IMG/VR virus record: IMGVR_UViG_3300025086_000136
Span: 1-31,061 of that record
Strand: one strand, 5' to 3'
DNA: 31,061 nucleotides
Origin: a virus
A program made the translations under genes and the position numbers. Shown here piece by piece: positions 17,426 to 24,791 of the stretch. The first letter of the stretch is position 1. Every line of letters begins with the position of its first letter. The notes beneath the pieces are model-generated. The model made no database searches. It worked only from the letters and a program-made list of their open reading frames with translations, and was not told the origin of the DNA.

Positions 17426-18127
17426 TCACAATATGTCAAGGATGTCGTCATCCACTGTTCCGTCTGCGTTGGCGAGTAGGCTGGCCTTGACTCGCTTCCA
17501 AACATCGGGACTCTCTTTGCCTAATTCAACTTTGAGGACATTGATGGTATTATTGGCGACATTGGTCGTTGGTTCGGCCCACTTCTCTTGGTAAGCACTG
17601 AGGTCTTTCAGCGTCTCTCTAACTTCCTTGTGAAGTCGTACCATGTCGCTGATAACGCCATCATCGTGGATATTGGTTTCTAACATGTACTGAGCCAGTT
17701 TACCATTGAGTCCTTGGACATTGTTTCGCAGGATGTCAACTTCTTCGCCGACTTTGATAGCGACCACTGCCGCCGAACTCTTCTTGACAAGCGGTTGAAA
17801 GTGATGCTTCATGTGTCGGTATACCGAATCTTCACTGCATTCTAACTCATCAGCGATACTCTCACTGGTACGGTCGCCTTCAAAGTAAGCAACTTCCAAT
17901 GCACTGCGATGGTCACTGGTGCAAACTGCACAGGAATGGTTCGCAGTGCTGTGGTATTCACCAACATGGTTTTTCATATGACGCTCCGCAGTATTGGTTC
18001 GCCAACCCATATCCTTGTCCATCACTTGAGGGTTAGCGATACCGTCAATGATACTCTGTTCCAAGGCATCTCGGTCAGGATGTTGACAAAAAGGACAACT
18101 TCGCTTTGTCTGACGAACCCCTCCCAT
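17426..18127 (-). CDS. Duplicated zinc-ribbon/helix-turn-helix protein, candidate terminase small subunit
   Basis: The first ~110 residues are two tandem copies of one unit. Copy 1 is CPFCQHPDRDALEQ...TNTAERHMKNHVGEY; copy 2 is CAVCTSDHRSALEV...SEDSVYRHMKHHFQPL. Each has a CxxC, a conserved R-x2-LE helix, and a helix-turn-helix-like end with HMKxH, so each could bind one zinc and DNA. The remaining ~120 residues are helical (KVGEEVDILRNNVQGLNGKL) and could drive oligomerisation. A DNA-binding protein at the head of the packaging module is a natural small-terminase candidate that recognises packaging sites; a transcription regulator is the alternative. I chose ATG 18127; a TTG at 18169 would run over the divergent gene. 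A TTATTC element lies about 27 bases upstream. Confidence 0.72.
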   Translation of the reverse strand: MGGVRQTKRSCPFCQHPDRDALEQSIIDGIANPQVMDKDMGWRTNTAERHMKNHVGEYHSTANHSCAVCTSDHRSALEVAYFEGDRTSESIADELECSEDSVYRHMKHHFQPLVKKSSAAVVAIKVGEEVDILRNNVQGLNGKLAQYMLETNIHDDGVISDMVRLHKEVRETLKDLSAYQEKWAEPTTNVANNTINVLKVELGKESPDVWKRVKASLLANADGTVDDDILDIL

Positions 18128-18148
18128 ACCATATCGCAGGAGGCTGAC

Positions 18149-18514
18149 ATGAATAACCTTTTTGAACAAAGTGCCCTACGAACACTGATGAAACTTCCTC
18201 GTATCAAGCCCAAAATCATGGGTGTTCCTGTGTCTATAGAGACTGTGAGAAACTTGTCAAGAGCAGGAAGAGACATTGCTATGATGAGATATGTTCCTGA
18301 TGATGTTAAGCAGATTCGGCTTGACATTTGTAAAGGATGCCCCAGTTGGAAAAACTACCGCTGTACCGAATGCGGCTGTCAAATGAGGGTCAAGGTCAGC
18401 CTAACATCAAGCGAGTGCCCCCTCAAGAAATGGGGCAGGCATGTCCCGTCGTTAAATCTCGGAGATGCGGGAATAGATACCAGTGAGCATGAAAAACGCT
18501 CCAAACAGTCCTAA
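18149..18514 (+). CDS. Small zinc-ribbon protein, the only rightward gene in the window
   Basis: The product has 121 residues. ATG 18149 follows AGGAGG with five bases between, an excellent ribosome binding site. Residues about 54-92 carry ICKGCPSWKNYRCTECGCQM and SSECPLKKW: Cys pairs CxxC and CxxCxC plus a final Cys, then a KW. This CxxC...CxxCxC...CPLxKW layout is a zinc-ribbon type I know from many tailed-virus small proteins; its role is not established. The N-terminus (MKLPRIKPKIMGVPVSIETV) is basic. The gene starts 21 bases from the divergent small-terminase candidate, and its last 63 bases overlap the 3' end of the leftward membrane-protein gene at 18452. Opposite orientation suggests separate regulation. 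Confidence 0.8.
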   Translation: MNNLFEQSALRTLMKLPRIKPKIMGVPVSIETVRNLSRAGRDIAMMRYVPDDVKQIRLDICKGCPSWKNYRCTECGCQMRVKVSLTSSECPLKKWGRHVPSLNLGDAGIDTSEHEKRSKQS

Positions 18515-18694
18515 CACAAGATAAGCCATGCTGTTGCTGTCCATTTTACTACTGGAAGTTAGCAACAACATAGACAGCGTGACAATAATAGTCAAGAGTT
18601 GAACCATTATCATGTCAACGATGACACTCTTTCTTGGAGCAAAAATCTCCATCGCTGTGTTGGATAAGCCCGTAAATCCGTAATCTCTCATCAT
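18452..18694 (-). CDS. Small membrane protein with two transmembrane helices (80 residues)
   Basis: Two hydrophobic segments, residues about 30-46 (QLLTIIVTLSMLLLTS) and 57-75 (MAYLVLGLFGAFFMLTGIYS), indicate a two-pass membrane protein. The start is ATG 18694, with an ATG three bases later; GGTGAT lies four to seven bases upstream and overlaps the stop of the preceding gene. The 3' end overlaps the rightward zinc-ribbon gene tail to tail. Size and topology are like many viral holin-type or membrane-remodelling proteins, but no family is recognised. It is the last gene of the leftward run that includes the GTPase and other small membrane proteins. Confidence 0.72.
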   Translation of the reverse strand: MMRDYGFTGLSNTAMEIFAPRKSVIVDMIMVQLLTIIVTLSMLLLTSSSKMDSNSMAYLVLGLFGAFFMLTGIYSRISEI

Positions 18695-18698
18695 GTTA

Positions 18699-19337
18699 TC
18701 ACCGTGTCCCCATCATTCTGCCCATAAAACTACCAGCGGCAGAGCCCGCTTTGTCCATGAATCCGTCATTTGCCAAAGCCGCGTTCAAAGCCCCTCCCAT
18801 CATGGACTGCTGTGCAAATGCCGCAATCTGCTGTTGTTGCATTTCTGCCTGTTGAATACTTTGTTGACTGGCCATTTGCAGTGAACTAAATTGATTTTTG
18901 ACATTCTCGGCACTCATGGTTTGAAGATTGTCAGGAAGTGAAGTGACATCCATTTTCATTTTACCTTCCTTTTCGTCAATGATGAACTCAGCGTTTTTGA
19001 GAACTTCCAACACTGAAAAACTCACGAGGTCGTTGAACATCTGCAAGAAAGTTGCCATCTGTGCTCCAACGACAAAACGGTCAATGGGTGCAAGTGTACG
19101 CATCATGGCCAGTTGAATCTCCATTTCGCTGGGAGGTGCCATTGGTTGTTGCATCATACCTTGTTGCATACCTGCTCCTCCCATCATGCCGCCCATAAAC
19201 GCGTTGTTTTGGGCTTGTTGCATCATGCCATTTTGCTGTGCAAATGGGTTCATTTGAGAGTTCATAGGAGGAGCGTTAGATTGCGCTCCAAGGTTAAGTG
19301 CACCGTTTTGTTGTTGTCCATTGTTGCCAAATAACAT
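18699..19337 (-). CDS. Met/Gln-rich protein of unknown function (212 residues)
   Basis: The first ~70 residues are low complexity (Asn, Gln, Met, Gly; for example MMQQAQNNAFMGGMMGGAG). A folded-looking middle follows, residues about 72-140 (EIQLAMMRTLAPIDRFVVGA then FNDLVSFSVLEVLKNAEFII). A Gln-rich helix and a Gly/Met-rich C-terminus complete it. GTGAGGTGAG sits just before ATG 19337. No family recognised. The Gly/Met/Gln repeats resemble the flexible linkers of the portal and the 630-residue protein, so a virion component is plausible. Encoded between a two-pass membrane protein and a zinc-binding protein. Confidence 0.7.
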   Translation of the reverse strand: MLFGNNGQQQNGALNLGAQSNAPPMNSQMNPFAQQNGMMQQAQNNAFMGGMMGGAGMQQGMMQQPMAPPSEMEIQLAMMRTLAPIDRFVVGAQMATFLQMFNDLVSFSVLEVLKNAEFIIDEKEGKMKMDVTSLPDNLQTMSAENVKNQFSSLQMASQQSIQQAEMQQQQIAAFAQQSMMGGALNAALANDGFMDKAGSAAGSFMGRMMGTR

Positions 19338-19346
19338 TTTCTCACC

Positions 19347-20348
19347 TCACTGTGTAAATAGCCCTTGCTCTGTTTGTGGGAGGGCACCTTGATTCATAAC
19401 ACCATTGGTCACCTCTTGGGGTAAATTTTGAGCCACGCTGGGTGGCGGGTGTTGCATAATACCGAGATTACCGATAGCATCGGAAAGAGTCGGCGTCATG
19501 TTGGTCATTTCCTGTTGAAACAATCTTAGGTCAAAGACAATCATAGTCACATCGTTGATGCCGGTTTCCGGGTTTTTGTAGTGAAGGAGGTTAATACCGT
19601 TGTAAGCCTTGGAGTCTTTTTCCAACTGCATAAAGAACGGCTCATACTTCTTGAGGAGTTCAGGAGTATTGTCTTTCTTTCGGACTATGGATATTGGCAC
19701 TGCTACTGTAGAAACCCCTTTCTTAACCATTTCTCGCATACCTGTTTTGGTCTTGTTGTGGTCTTTGTCAGCCTCGGATTCCCACTTGCACAACAAATGA
19801 TACAAGTGAAGATGTTCAGGGCAGTAGGTACCCTTCATTTTGCGACCGTTCGTAACTTGTTCCCGTGCCACAAACGGCTCCGGCGTACCTGTTACTGGAT
19901 TTTGCCAATACATTTCCCACAAACTCTTACCGCTTTCCTCATCGGTAATTTTAGCGTACAAGTTGTCGTACTTGATGAGTTCTTCGCAGTCGCACCCGTC
20001 AATGACGCATAGGTTGCTTTGACGATTGTAGCGATATTTCCGTCCCCAAACCCAGCGGAGAGGGTTAAACAAACTTCGCTTTGTAGGAGTTAGCAACTTA
20101 CGAGCCTGCTTGATGTCCTGTTTGCGAGCCTTTCTTGGGTCAGGATGACGACTTGGGTAGAAGTTCACTTTAGGTACCTCAATGTTCTGCTTGGCTATTT
20201 CTTGCATACCTTGCTGTGCGGCTTGCATTTCCATCAACTGTTCATGACTTGCGTTCCCTTGCTGGCCCAAGGCCACCAAATGAGACTGACTCATGTTTGC
20301 CAAATTGGCGTCACTCTGCGGTACTCCATATCCTCGTAATCTCATCAT
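19347..20348 (-). CDS. Probable zinc-binding protein of the membrane/GTPase block (333 residues)
   Basis: ATG 20348 is preceded by AAGGTGA five bases away; a GTG at 20357 lies on top of that site and is less likely. The N-terminal ~60 residues are Gln/Asn/Met-rich. A basic stretch follows (ARKQDIKQARKLLTPTKRSL). Cys and His residues in LCVIDGCDCEELI and YCPEHLHLYHLLCKWE could form one zinc site (residues about 115-205). Between them lies a motif-like IKYDNLYAKITDEESGKSLW. The C-terminal part is folded (NGINLLHYKNPETGINDV) and ends in a Gln/Pro-rich tail. No family recognised. It lies directly after the GTPase gene, so a shared complex is possible. Confidence 0.7.
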   Translation of the reverse strand: MMRLRGYGVPQSDANLANMSQSHLVALGQQGNASHEQLMEMQAAQQGMQEIAKQNIEVPKVNFYPSRHPDPRKARKQDIKQARKLLTPTKRSLFNPLRWVWGRKYRYNRQSNLCVIDGCDCEELIKYDNLYAKITDEESGKSLWEMYWQNPVTGTPEPFVAREQVTNGRKMKGTYCPEHLHLYHLLCKWESEADKDHNKTKTGMREMVKKGVSTVAVPISIVRKKDNTPELLKKYEPFFMQLEKDSKAYNGINLLHYKNPETGINDVTMIVFDLRLFQQEMTNMTPTLSDAIGNLGIMQHPPPSVAQNLPQEVTNGVMNQGALPQTEQGLFTQ

Positions 20349-20358
20349 TTTCTTCACC

Positions 20359-21075
20359 TTAACTTAACAAATCCAACATTGTATTTTCTACATTCCAACC
20401 AATTTTCGTAGCCATCATTCCCCTCTTCGTAGGAACACCCGCTTTTTGGAGGCGTACGAGGTCTTCTCGGAACGGGTCAAACATTCTGTGTTCACCAAGG
20501 CGTTGCTGTTGCCACAGTATGTTTGCTTGCTCATCCCACCATTCATCCGCTTTGTTTGCCACCAACATAACCATTTTCGGAACATATCTCTTACCTTTCC
20601 AGCGACTTTTCAAATTACGATAGCGATACTGCCTATGAACGATTGCATCTACAAGAAATTTAAATCCTCCTACGGCTTGCACAGCAGGGTCTCCTCCTTG
20701 TGTACAGCGATGGTCAAACAAAAATATGATGGCCTCTACTTGTCTCGCTACCATGTCGTCCGTCCAAAGATTCCAAAAGCGTTCTTCTCCAGCAATGTCA
20801 GAGGAATATACCACACGCTTGTCGCCTTTCCAAGAAACACGCTTCCGAGTCGCACCGGGAAGTAAAAAGCGATTGAAACCGGGTACTTTGAAGTGCTTGG
20901 TACGCTCGTCAAGTGGAATGTCCTCCATCTCTCCGGGCGTTGTCATGTAGCGGTCAAGCGTAGTTTTACCAACCATTGTCGGACCGTATACGCCTACTCG
21001 CCTTGGTTTCCAGTAGTGGTACAACTCTTTGGCGAACACCACGCCGCCAACAAGTGCGCTACCTCCCAGTGACAT
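20359..21075 (-). CDS. Small GTPase-like P-loop protein, probably membrane-associated
   Basis: The product has 238 residues. GTPase motifs appear in order: P-loop GPTMVGKTTL (31-40), G3 DIAGEE (93-98, the DxxGxE of Ras/Arf-like GTPases) and G4 NKAD (174-177, the guanine-specificity motif). Residues 1-22 (SLGGSALVGGVVFAKELYHY) are moderately hydrophobic and may anchor it. A long insert lies between G3 and G4 (RYRNLKSRWKGKRYVPK, basic). Layout and an N-terminal hydrophobic segment recall Arf or SR-beta-like GTPases; the exact class is uncertain. GGGGAG precedes ATG 21075, which overlaps the stop of the upstream membrane-protein gene as TGATG. Adjacent genes encode one- and two-pass membrane proteins, suggesting a GTP-regulated process at the host membrane. 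Confidence 0.85.
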   Translation of the reverse strand: MSLGGSALVGGVVFAKELYHYWKPRRVGVYGPTMVGKTTLDRYMTTPGEMEDIPLDERTKHFKVPGFNRFLLPGATRKRVSWKGDKRVVYSSDIAGEERFWNLWTDDMVARQVEAIIFLFDHRCTQGGDPAVQAVGGFKFLVDAIVHRQYRYRNLKSRWKGKRYVPKMVMLVANKADEWWDEQANILWQQQRLGEHRMFDPFREDLVRLQKAGVPTKRGMMATKIGWNVENTMLDLLS

Positions 21076-21332
21076 CAGTCTCTCCCCGAAAAAATAGCGT
21101 TTGACCAACTCTGCAACTTACCTTTGAGCCAATCACCTGAAGATTCCCACAGATTCCAATCAGTGTAAAATTCAAAAGCACTGACAACAAATGCAGTTGT
21201 CGTTGAAAATATCACCACTTTCAACCAACCCCAGCCGCGTTCGTAAGCAACATCCACCGTGTTGGCGATGTGCATGCTACGAAGGGTTTCCTCCACAGCG
21301 TCGTCGCTGGGGGTCTTGAAAATGCGACCCAT
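21075..21332 (-). CDS. Single-pass membrane protein (85 residues)
   Basis: One hydrophobic segment, residues about 37-56 (WLKVVIFSTTTAFVVSAFEF), separates a charged N-terminal domain (DDAVEETLRSMHIANTVDVA) from an amphipathic, Trp-rich C-terminus (DWNLWESSGDWLKGKLQSW). The C-terminal helix could lie on the membrane surface. GTGAT precedes ATG 21332. The stop overlaps the GTPase start as TGATG, so the two are probably made together and may form a complex. No family recognised. Confidence 0.75.
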   Translation of the reverse strand: MGRIFKTPSDDAVEETLRSMHIANTVDVAYERGWGWLKVVIFSTTTAFVVSAFEFYTDWNLWESSGDWLKGKLQSWSNAIFSGRD

Positions 21333-21338
21333 GTGGCA

Positions 21339-21929
21339 TCACTTGTCCTTTTTCTTGAATGTCCCGTCAGCGTTTCGCTGAGGTTCCTTGCCATCGTCAA
21401 AGTCAAATCCGAGAGAAAGAGGTGCAGAGGTCTTAGCAGGTACGAAGTCAACAGTACCGGTACCAGCACCCTTCATGCGTTGCTCAATCCAAGGTGGTGT
21501 TTTACCGGGGTTATGTTCCATCCAGTTAAGTTCGGACTCCAATTGTGCCTCTTGCATGCGGATTTCCATGTCTTGTCGGCGTCGGTCAAATGACATTTCC
21601 ATGCTACGGTAGCGTGTACGGCGTTGCTTTTCCTGAGAAGCAATCCTTGCCCGTTCGTCCATACCTTGCTGGAAGAACATTTTGAACAAGTAGTAGGCTA
21701 CACCTTGTACTGCAAATGCGGCCATAGCGTAAGTGATTCCGTTGACTGTCGGGTCATCCAATTTAAGCCAGTAACCTGCATCAAAAACAGCAATGGCTAT
21801 CCCTATTGACACGGCTTGGGTGAGAATCAAACCCATCAATCTTATCTCTGCTTGGTCAGCGTCTCTCATTGGCTCTCTACCGCTCTGCACAACAATCCCT
21901 CTCGGTGTTCGCACCACTGTTGTACTCAT
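21339..21929 (-). CDS. Two-pass membrane protein with a long charged coiled coil (196 residues)
   Basis: Two hydrophobic segments, residues about 33-52 (GLILTQAVSIGIAIAVFDAG) and 65-88 (ITYAMAAFAVQGVAYYLFKM), are followed by a charged helix (DERARIASQEKQRRTRYRSM...) that could form a coiled coil of 50-60 residues. The tail is Pro/Gly-rich and ends in DGTFKKKDK. GTGAT lies upstream of ATG 21929. It follows a 78-base intergenic gap, the largest in this part of the map, so it may begin a new transcript that also encodes the single-pass protein, the GTPase and the downstream genes. No family recognised. Confidence 0.75.
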   Translation of the reverse strand: MSTTVVRTPRGIVVQSGREPMRDADQAEIRLMGLILTQAVSIGIAIAVFDAGYWLKLDDPTVNGITYAMAAFAVQGVAYYLFKMFFQQGMDERARIASQEKQRRTRYRSMEMSFDRRRQDMEIRMQEAQLESELNWMEHNPGKTPPWIEQRMKGAGTGTVDFVPAKTSAPLSLGFDFDDGKEPQRNADGTFKKKDK

Positions 21930-22007
21930 AAAGGTATCACAAAAATATGAAAGGAGGGCCGAAGAGGGAGAGAGTGCCCCTCCGACCCGGTCACTGCGAA
22001 GCAGTCA
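21930..22007 (-). promoter_or_regulatory. Intergenic gap with hairpins, probable terminator and/or promoter region
   Basis: Right after the stop at 22008 a perfect 5-bp stem with a 3-base loop occurs (21993-22005, ACTGC/GCAGT). A second inverted repeat pairs GGAGGG with CCCTCC (21953-21958 with 21978-21983), and the minus strand then runs into the T-rich TTTCATATTTTTG. That order resembles a terminator for the accessory block. The T-rich segment lies only 16 bases before ATG 21929, too near to be a standard leaderless promoter for that ATG. Confidence 0.4.
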
Positions 22008-23207
22008 TCACTCTTCTTTCTTTTCAGAGTCAAGTTTTTCCCGCTTGCCGTCCTTTGAGGGACCGGGGCCTGCTTTAGAGCCGATAACAATGACCATACC
22101 GTGGGCTGGTTTCTTGCTTTTTTTGTCATCTGCCTTTTTCTTGTCATCGCACTTACAGTTTTTACCACATTTAGGGCACTCTGCTTTATTCATACTACAG
22201 TGCATTTTACCGATGCAGTCTTCTTTATCGCACTCGGAGCACTTTGCTTTGTACATCATTTCTTCTACTTGCTTTCTGATTTCTTCACCTGTGTTATTCA
22301 CAAACATATTCTCACCTTTCGTTGTTCCAAATCCACCGAACTCTTGCTGTGCTTCAAAGCCAGTGGCCCTTGGGTCGCTACGATAAGCGTCCGGGTTCCA
22401 TATCTGACGGTCAGCAACAGTGTTGCCCTGTACATTGGAAATATCATTGATGCCGAGTCCTCCTGACCCGAATCCTTGGGTTTGGCCTTGCATACCAAAG
22501 CCGCTATCTTGGTCGTTGTCTTGTCCAAGTAGTGATTGTGCGCCGTAAGCACCCATGAGCGTAGCGGCAACGGGGCCTAACTGCTCTTCTGCTTGTCCGA
22601 GTGCTTGGAAACCACGACCAAGTGTACGGTTGAATCTGCTGTCGCCAACTCTCCGTAGACCTGTGGCACCTGCATCAAAGCCTCGCCCCGCTGATTGTCG
22701 CGCCGCACCAAAAGGCGTCATGGTGGAATCAATGTAGCCTTCGGGCGTCACCTTACTACGCAAACCGGGGTACAGCATGTCCTGCTGACGAGCAACGGCC
22801 TCTGCGGTATCGCTACCAACTCGGCTGGCCGCTCTCGCTCTGTTCGCTTGCCGACCTGCTCTGACTGCCTGTGCTCCTCTCCCTGCCCCACTGACATAAG
22901 CCAAAGGATTCAAACCCTGTAATGCACCAGTAGCGAATCCAAGTGCCCGTTGACCGCCTGTAGCATCTTCAATTTCTTTTTCTGCAAGTAGACCACCTGT
23001 AAAAGGGTCTTGGAAAGTAGCACCGCCATGAAAGCCGGGGTCAAGTTTTCCTGTCTCGGGATTGAAAACCCTACCCCCTGCGCCTGTGAATCCACCCAAT
23101 AAACCGAAAGCGGCGGGAACGGCCAAAGGTAAAATCTTCTCAACCTTGTCAGGGTCACCTTTCACGACCGACCAAGCGTGGTCAATCGGTAAAGAAGACT
23201 CCGACAT
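22008..23207 (-). CDS. Tagged accessory protein with a Cys-rich zinc-binding C-terminus (399 residues)
   Basis: From ATG 23207 the protein begins MSESSLPIDHAWSVVKGDP, a copy of the shared tag. This placement near residue 10 is why I prefer this ATG to one 66 bases upstream. Residues about 25-45 are hydrophobic and glycine-rich (ILPLAVPAAFGLLGGFTGAG). Long Gly/Ala/Arg/Gln-rich regions follow. Near residue 320 to 355 there are about nine cysteines (AKCSECDKEDCIGKMHC, then ECPKCGKNCKCDD), enough for two zinc sites. The last ~45 residues are Lys-rich. No family recognised. The tag and basic, zinc-binding tail suggest a DNA-associated protein carried in the virion. Confidence 0.75.
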   Translation of the reverse strand: MSESSLPIDHAWSVVKGDPDKVEKILPLAVPAAFGLLGGFTGAGGRVFNPETGKLDPGFHGGATFQDPFTGGLLAEKEIEDATGGQRALGFATGALQGLNPLAYVSGAGRGAQAVRAGRQANRARAASRVGSDTAEAVARQQDMLYPGLRSKVTPEGYIDSTMTPFGAARQSAGRGFDAGATGLRRVGDSRFNRTLGRGFQALGQAEEQLGPVAATLMGAYGAQSLLGQDNDQDSGFGMQGQTQGFGSGGLGINDISNVQGNTVADRQIWNPDAYRSDPRATGFEAQQEFGGFGTTKGENMFVNNTGEEIRKQVEEMMYKAKCSECDKEDCIGKMHCSMNKAECPKCGKNCKCDDKKKADDKKSKKPAHGMVIVIGSKAGPGPSKDGKREKLDSEKKEE

Positions 23208-23385
23208 GTATGCTGGCAGGCCTTTTATCGTGATAAGCCTGTTGGAGATACGAATAATGCTCAGAAGCCTCAATCAGCAGACACAGAGCCTCGTCGCTAC
23301 CGTCCTGCAACTCTTGGATTTTCTGCAAATTCCACTTGCTGACCTTTAGAATCTCAACAAACAGGTCGTCCCAAATGCGTTGCAA
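23182..23385 (-). CDS. Small acidic helical protein (67 residues, TTG start)
   Basis: The start is TTG 23385, chosen because AGAGGAG lies six bases upstream and overlaps the end of the preceding gene. The product is mainly helical (DDLFVEILKVSKWNLQKIQE, then LCLLIEASEHYSYLQQAYHD). Its last codons overlap the start of the Cys-rich protein gene by 26 bases in another frame. No motif or family recognised. Tight packing and a good ribosome binding site are the evidence that it is real. Confidence 0.6.
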   Translation of the reverse strand: MQRIWDDLFVEILKVSKWNLQKIQELQDGSDEALCLLIEASEHYSYLQQAYHDKRPASIHVGVFFTD

Positions 23386-23396
23386 GTCGTTCTCCT

Positions 23397-23957
23397 CTAT
23401 CTGACCAGCACGACATCCGACTTAAGTGTGCCTCGCTCTTTAAAGTGGCGGGCTCTATTGGCGTGAGGGTCTTCGGCTACCAGCGTGTGGTCCTTCGTGT
23501 GGCTCATGTCAGGTCCACCCTTGCCGTCAATGCCACGGTGTCGGCGCTCTCGTCGGAGTTCACTGCGATACTTGACACGCTCCGGTGTAGACTCGTACTT
23601 CTTGTCGTACTCCAACTTGTGCCGCTTGGCTTCGGGGCTGATAGGGTTCTTGAGGACAAGAACCGATTTGACAATTGTCGGCTTCCCACCAACACCCTGC
23701 TTCTTGCTACGCTTACGCTTAGTCGCCGCACGCTTCTGCCCTTCGCTCATGGAGCCACTGGTCTTAGGAGTCTTGCTGGACACCTTAACTGATGGGCGAC
23801 ACTTGGGGTAGCCTTTGCTACCTTTCTTGGCCTTGCTCCTTCCGCACGGCGGGTGCTTACCGTCCTTGTCCTTGCGTGATACATCCACCCACTTCTCCTT
23901 GAACCAACGATTCAAGTCCTTAACGACGAGTGTATCGTGGCAAGTACAAGTGGACAT
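23397..23957 (-). CDS. Basic protein with a DUF5872-like domain and an HNH-like C-terminal segment
   Basis: Residues about 20-70 (KWVDVSRKDKDGKHPPCGRS, then YPKCRPSVKVSSKTPKT) match what I know as DUF5872, a short domain in giant viruses and tailed phages. A Lys/Arg-rich linker follows. The C-terminal part (KYESTPERVKYRSELRRERR then DMSHTKDHTLVAEDPHANRA) recurs in viral proteins and resembles a small nuclease or DNA-binding fold around an H and an N; I cannot show that it is catalytic. ATG 23957 starts MSTCTCHDTL, with no AWxLLK tag. Strong positive charge fits nucleic-acid binding. It heads a run of small virion-type domains with the next three genes upstream. Confidence 0.78.
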   Translation of the reverse strand: MSTCTCHDTLVVKDLNRWFKEKWVDVSRKDKDGKHPPCGRSKAKKGSKGYPKCRPSVKVSSKTPKTSGSMSEGQKRAATKRKRSKKQGVGGKPTIVKSVLVLKNPISPEAKRHKLEYDKKYESTPERVKYRSELRRERRHRGIDGKGGPDMSHTKDHTLVAEDPHANRARHFKERGTLKSDVVLVR

Positions 23958-23961
23958 CTAT

Positions 23962-24369
23962 TCAGCCTCTTTTCTCTTGATTCTGCTGAGATGTTTTGTC
24001 ATCATCTATAGGACCGCCTGCGGCCCAAGTGTAGCATGTTCTGTCCTTGTGACACTTGAAATCATGCATCCAACAATAACCTAAGTCACCTTCTAACGGC
24101 ATACATTCTTTCATACGAGGACTAATGTCAAAAGCAATACAGTTACTACAATTTGACTCTTTGGCCACTTCGGGTGTAGTGTTCCAATGCTTTGCCGCAT
24201 CAACCCAGTAACCTTCATCTGTTAAGTTCAAAGGTCCGTACTTTATATGCTCGGACTTAATAGCAGTGTTTCTATTCTTCGTATTCAACTTCAAGTCTCT
24301 TGTAGCCATAGGGCAAGTTGACCTCTGCTTGATAATGGCCCAAGCCTGTTCCATTAGTAGCATATTCAT
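23962..24369 (-). CDS. Tagged Cys-rich protein of a widespread viral family (135 residues)
   Basis: The N-terminus MNMLLMEQAWAIIKQR carries the shared tag. The rest matches a family I know from marine phages: KYGPLNLTDEGYWVDAAKHW, then SNCSNCIAFDISPRMKECMP and GYCWMHDFKCHKDRTCYTWA, ending in GGPI. Six conserved cysteines and two histidines could hold zinc or an iron-sulfur cluster; the function is not established. ATG 24369 overlaps the stop of the upstream gene as ATGA. The tag at the N-terminus of an otherwise common protein suggests it was added for a virus-specific purpose. Confidence 0.8.
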   Translation of the reverse strand: MNMLLMEQAWAIIKQRSTCPMATRDLKLNTKNRNTAIKSEHIKYGPLNLTDEGYWVDAAKHWNTTPEVAKESNCSNCIAFDISPRMKECMPLEGDLGYCWMHDFKCHKDRTCYTWAAGGPIDDDKTSQQNQEKRG

Positions 24370-24791
24370 TTCTTCTTCCCCTTTTTGCCTTTGAACTTAC
24401 CTTTGCAGTATTGCACGGCCCATCCATTGGCGTAGGCTGAGGGATACACCTTGAACTTACGCTTCGCCGCCGCTTTACCAGCGGGGCACAGTTTCTTTTC
24501 TAAGAAGTCAAACGCACTGCCTATGCCGACGCAATGTCCGCACTCGCAACCTTTAGCCACATCTCTTTCCGGCTCGTGTGTGTAAATGTCTCCGTCTTCA
24601 TGAATGAATACTTTACCACTTCGCACCATACTGTCAAGAGTTGATTTCAAATCCTGCTCATCTGATATAACCTTTCTAAGGTTCTTCATACCAAGAGCAC
24701 CGCCTTCTTTCTCAATCTCACGCAAAATAATCTGCTCTGTGCTGTCTGCTGACTTCTTCAACAAAGTCCATGCAGTTTCAAGCGAAGTCAT
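24366..24791 (-). CDS. Tagged winged-helix-like protein with a basic PSAYAN-type C-terminal domain (141 residues)
   Basis: The protein begins MTSLETAWTLLKKSADS, a copy of the shared tag. Residues about 18-72 (REIEKEGGALGMKNLRKVIS then LDSMVRSGKVFIHEDGDIYT) look like a winged-helix DNA-binding domain. A CECGHC cluster follows (about 82-87). The C-terminal LCPAGKAAAKRKFKVYPSAY then ANGWAVQYCKGK is a short basic domain found in many phages and large DNA viruses, with a Lys-rich end. The stop overlaps the next start as ATGA. Three modules in 141 residues (tag, winged helix, basic domain) make it a good candidate for a packaged DNA-binding protein. Confidence 0.8.
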   Translation of the reverse strand: MTSLETAWTLLKKSADSTEQIILREIEKEGGALGMKNLRKVISDEQDLKSTLDSMVRSGKVFIHEDGDIYTHEPERDVAKGCECGHCVGIGSAFDFLEKKLCPAGKAAAKRKFKVYPSAYANGWAVQYCKGKFKGKKGKKK

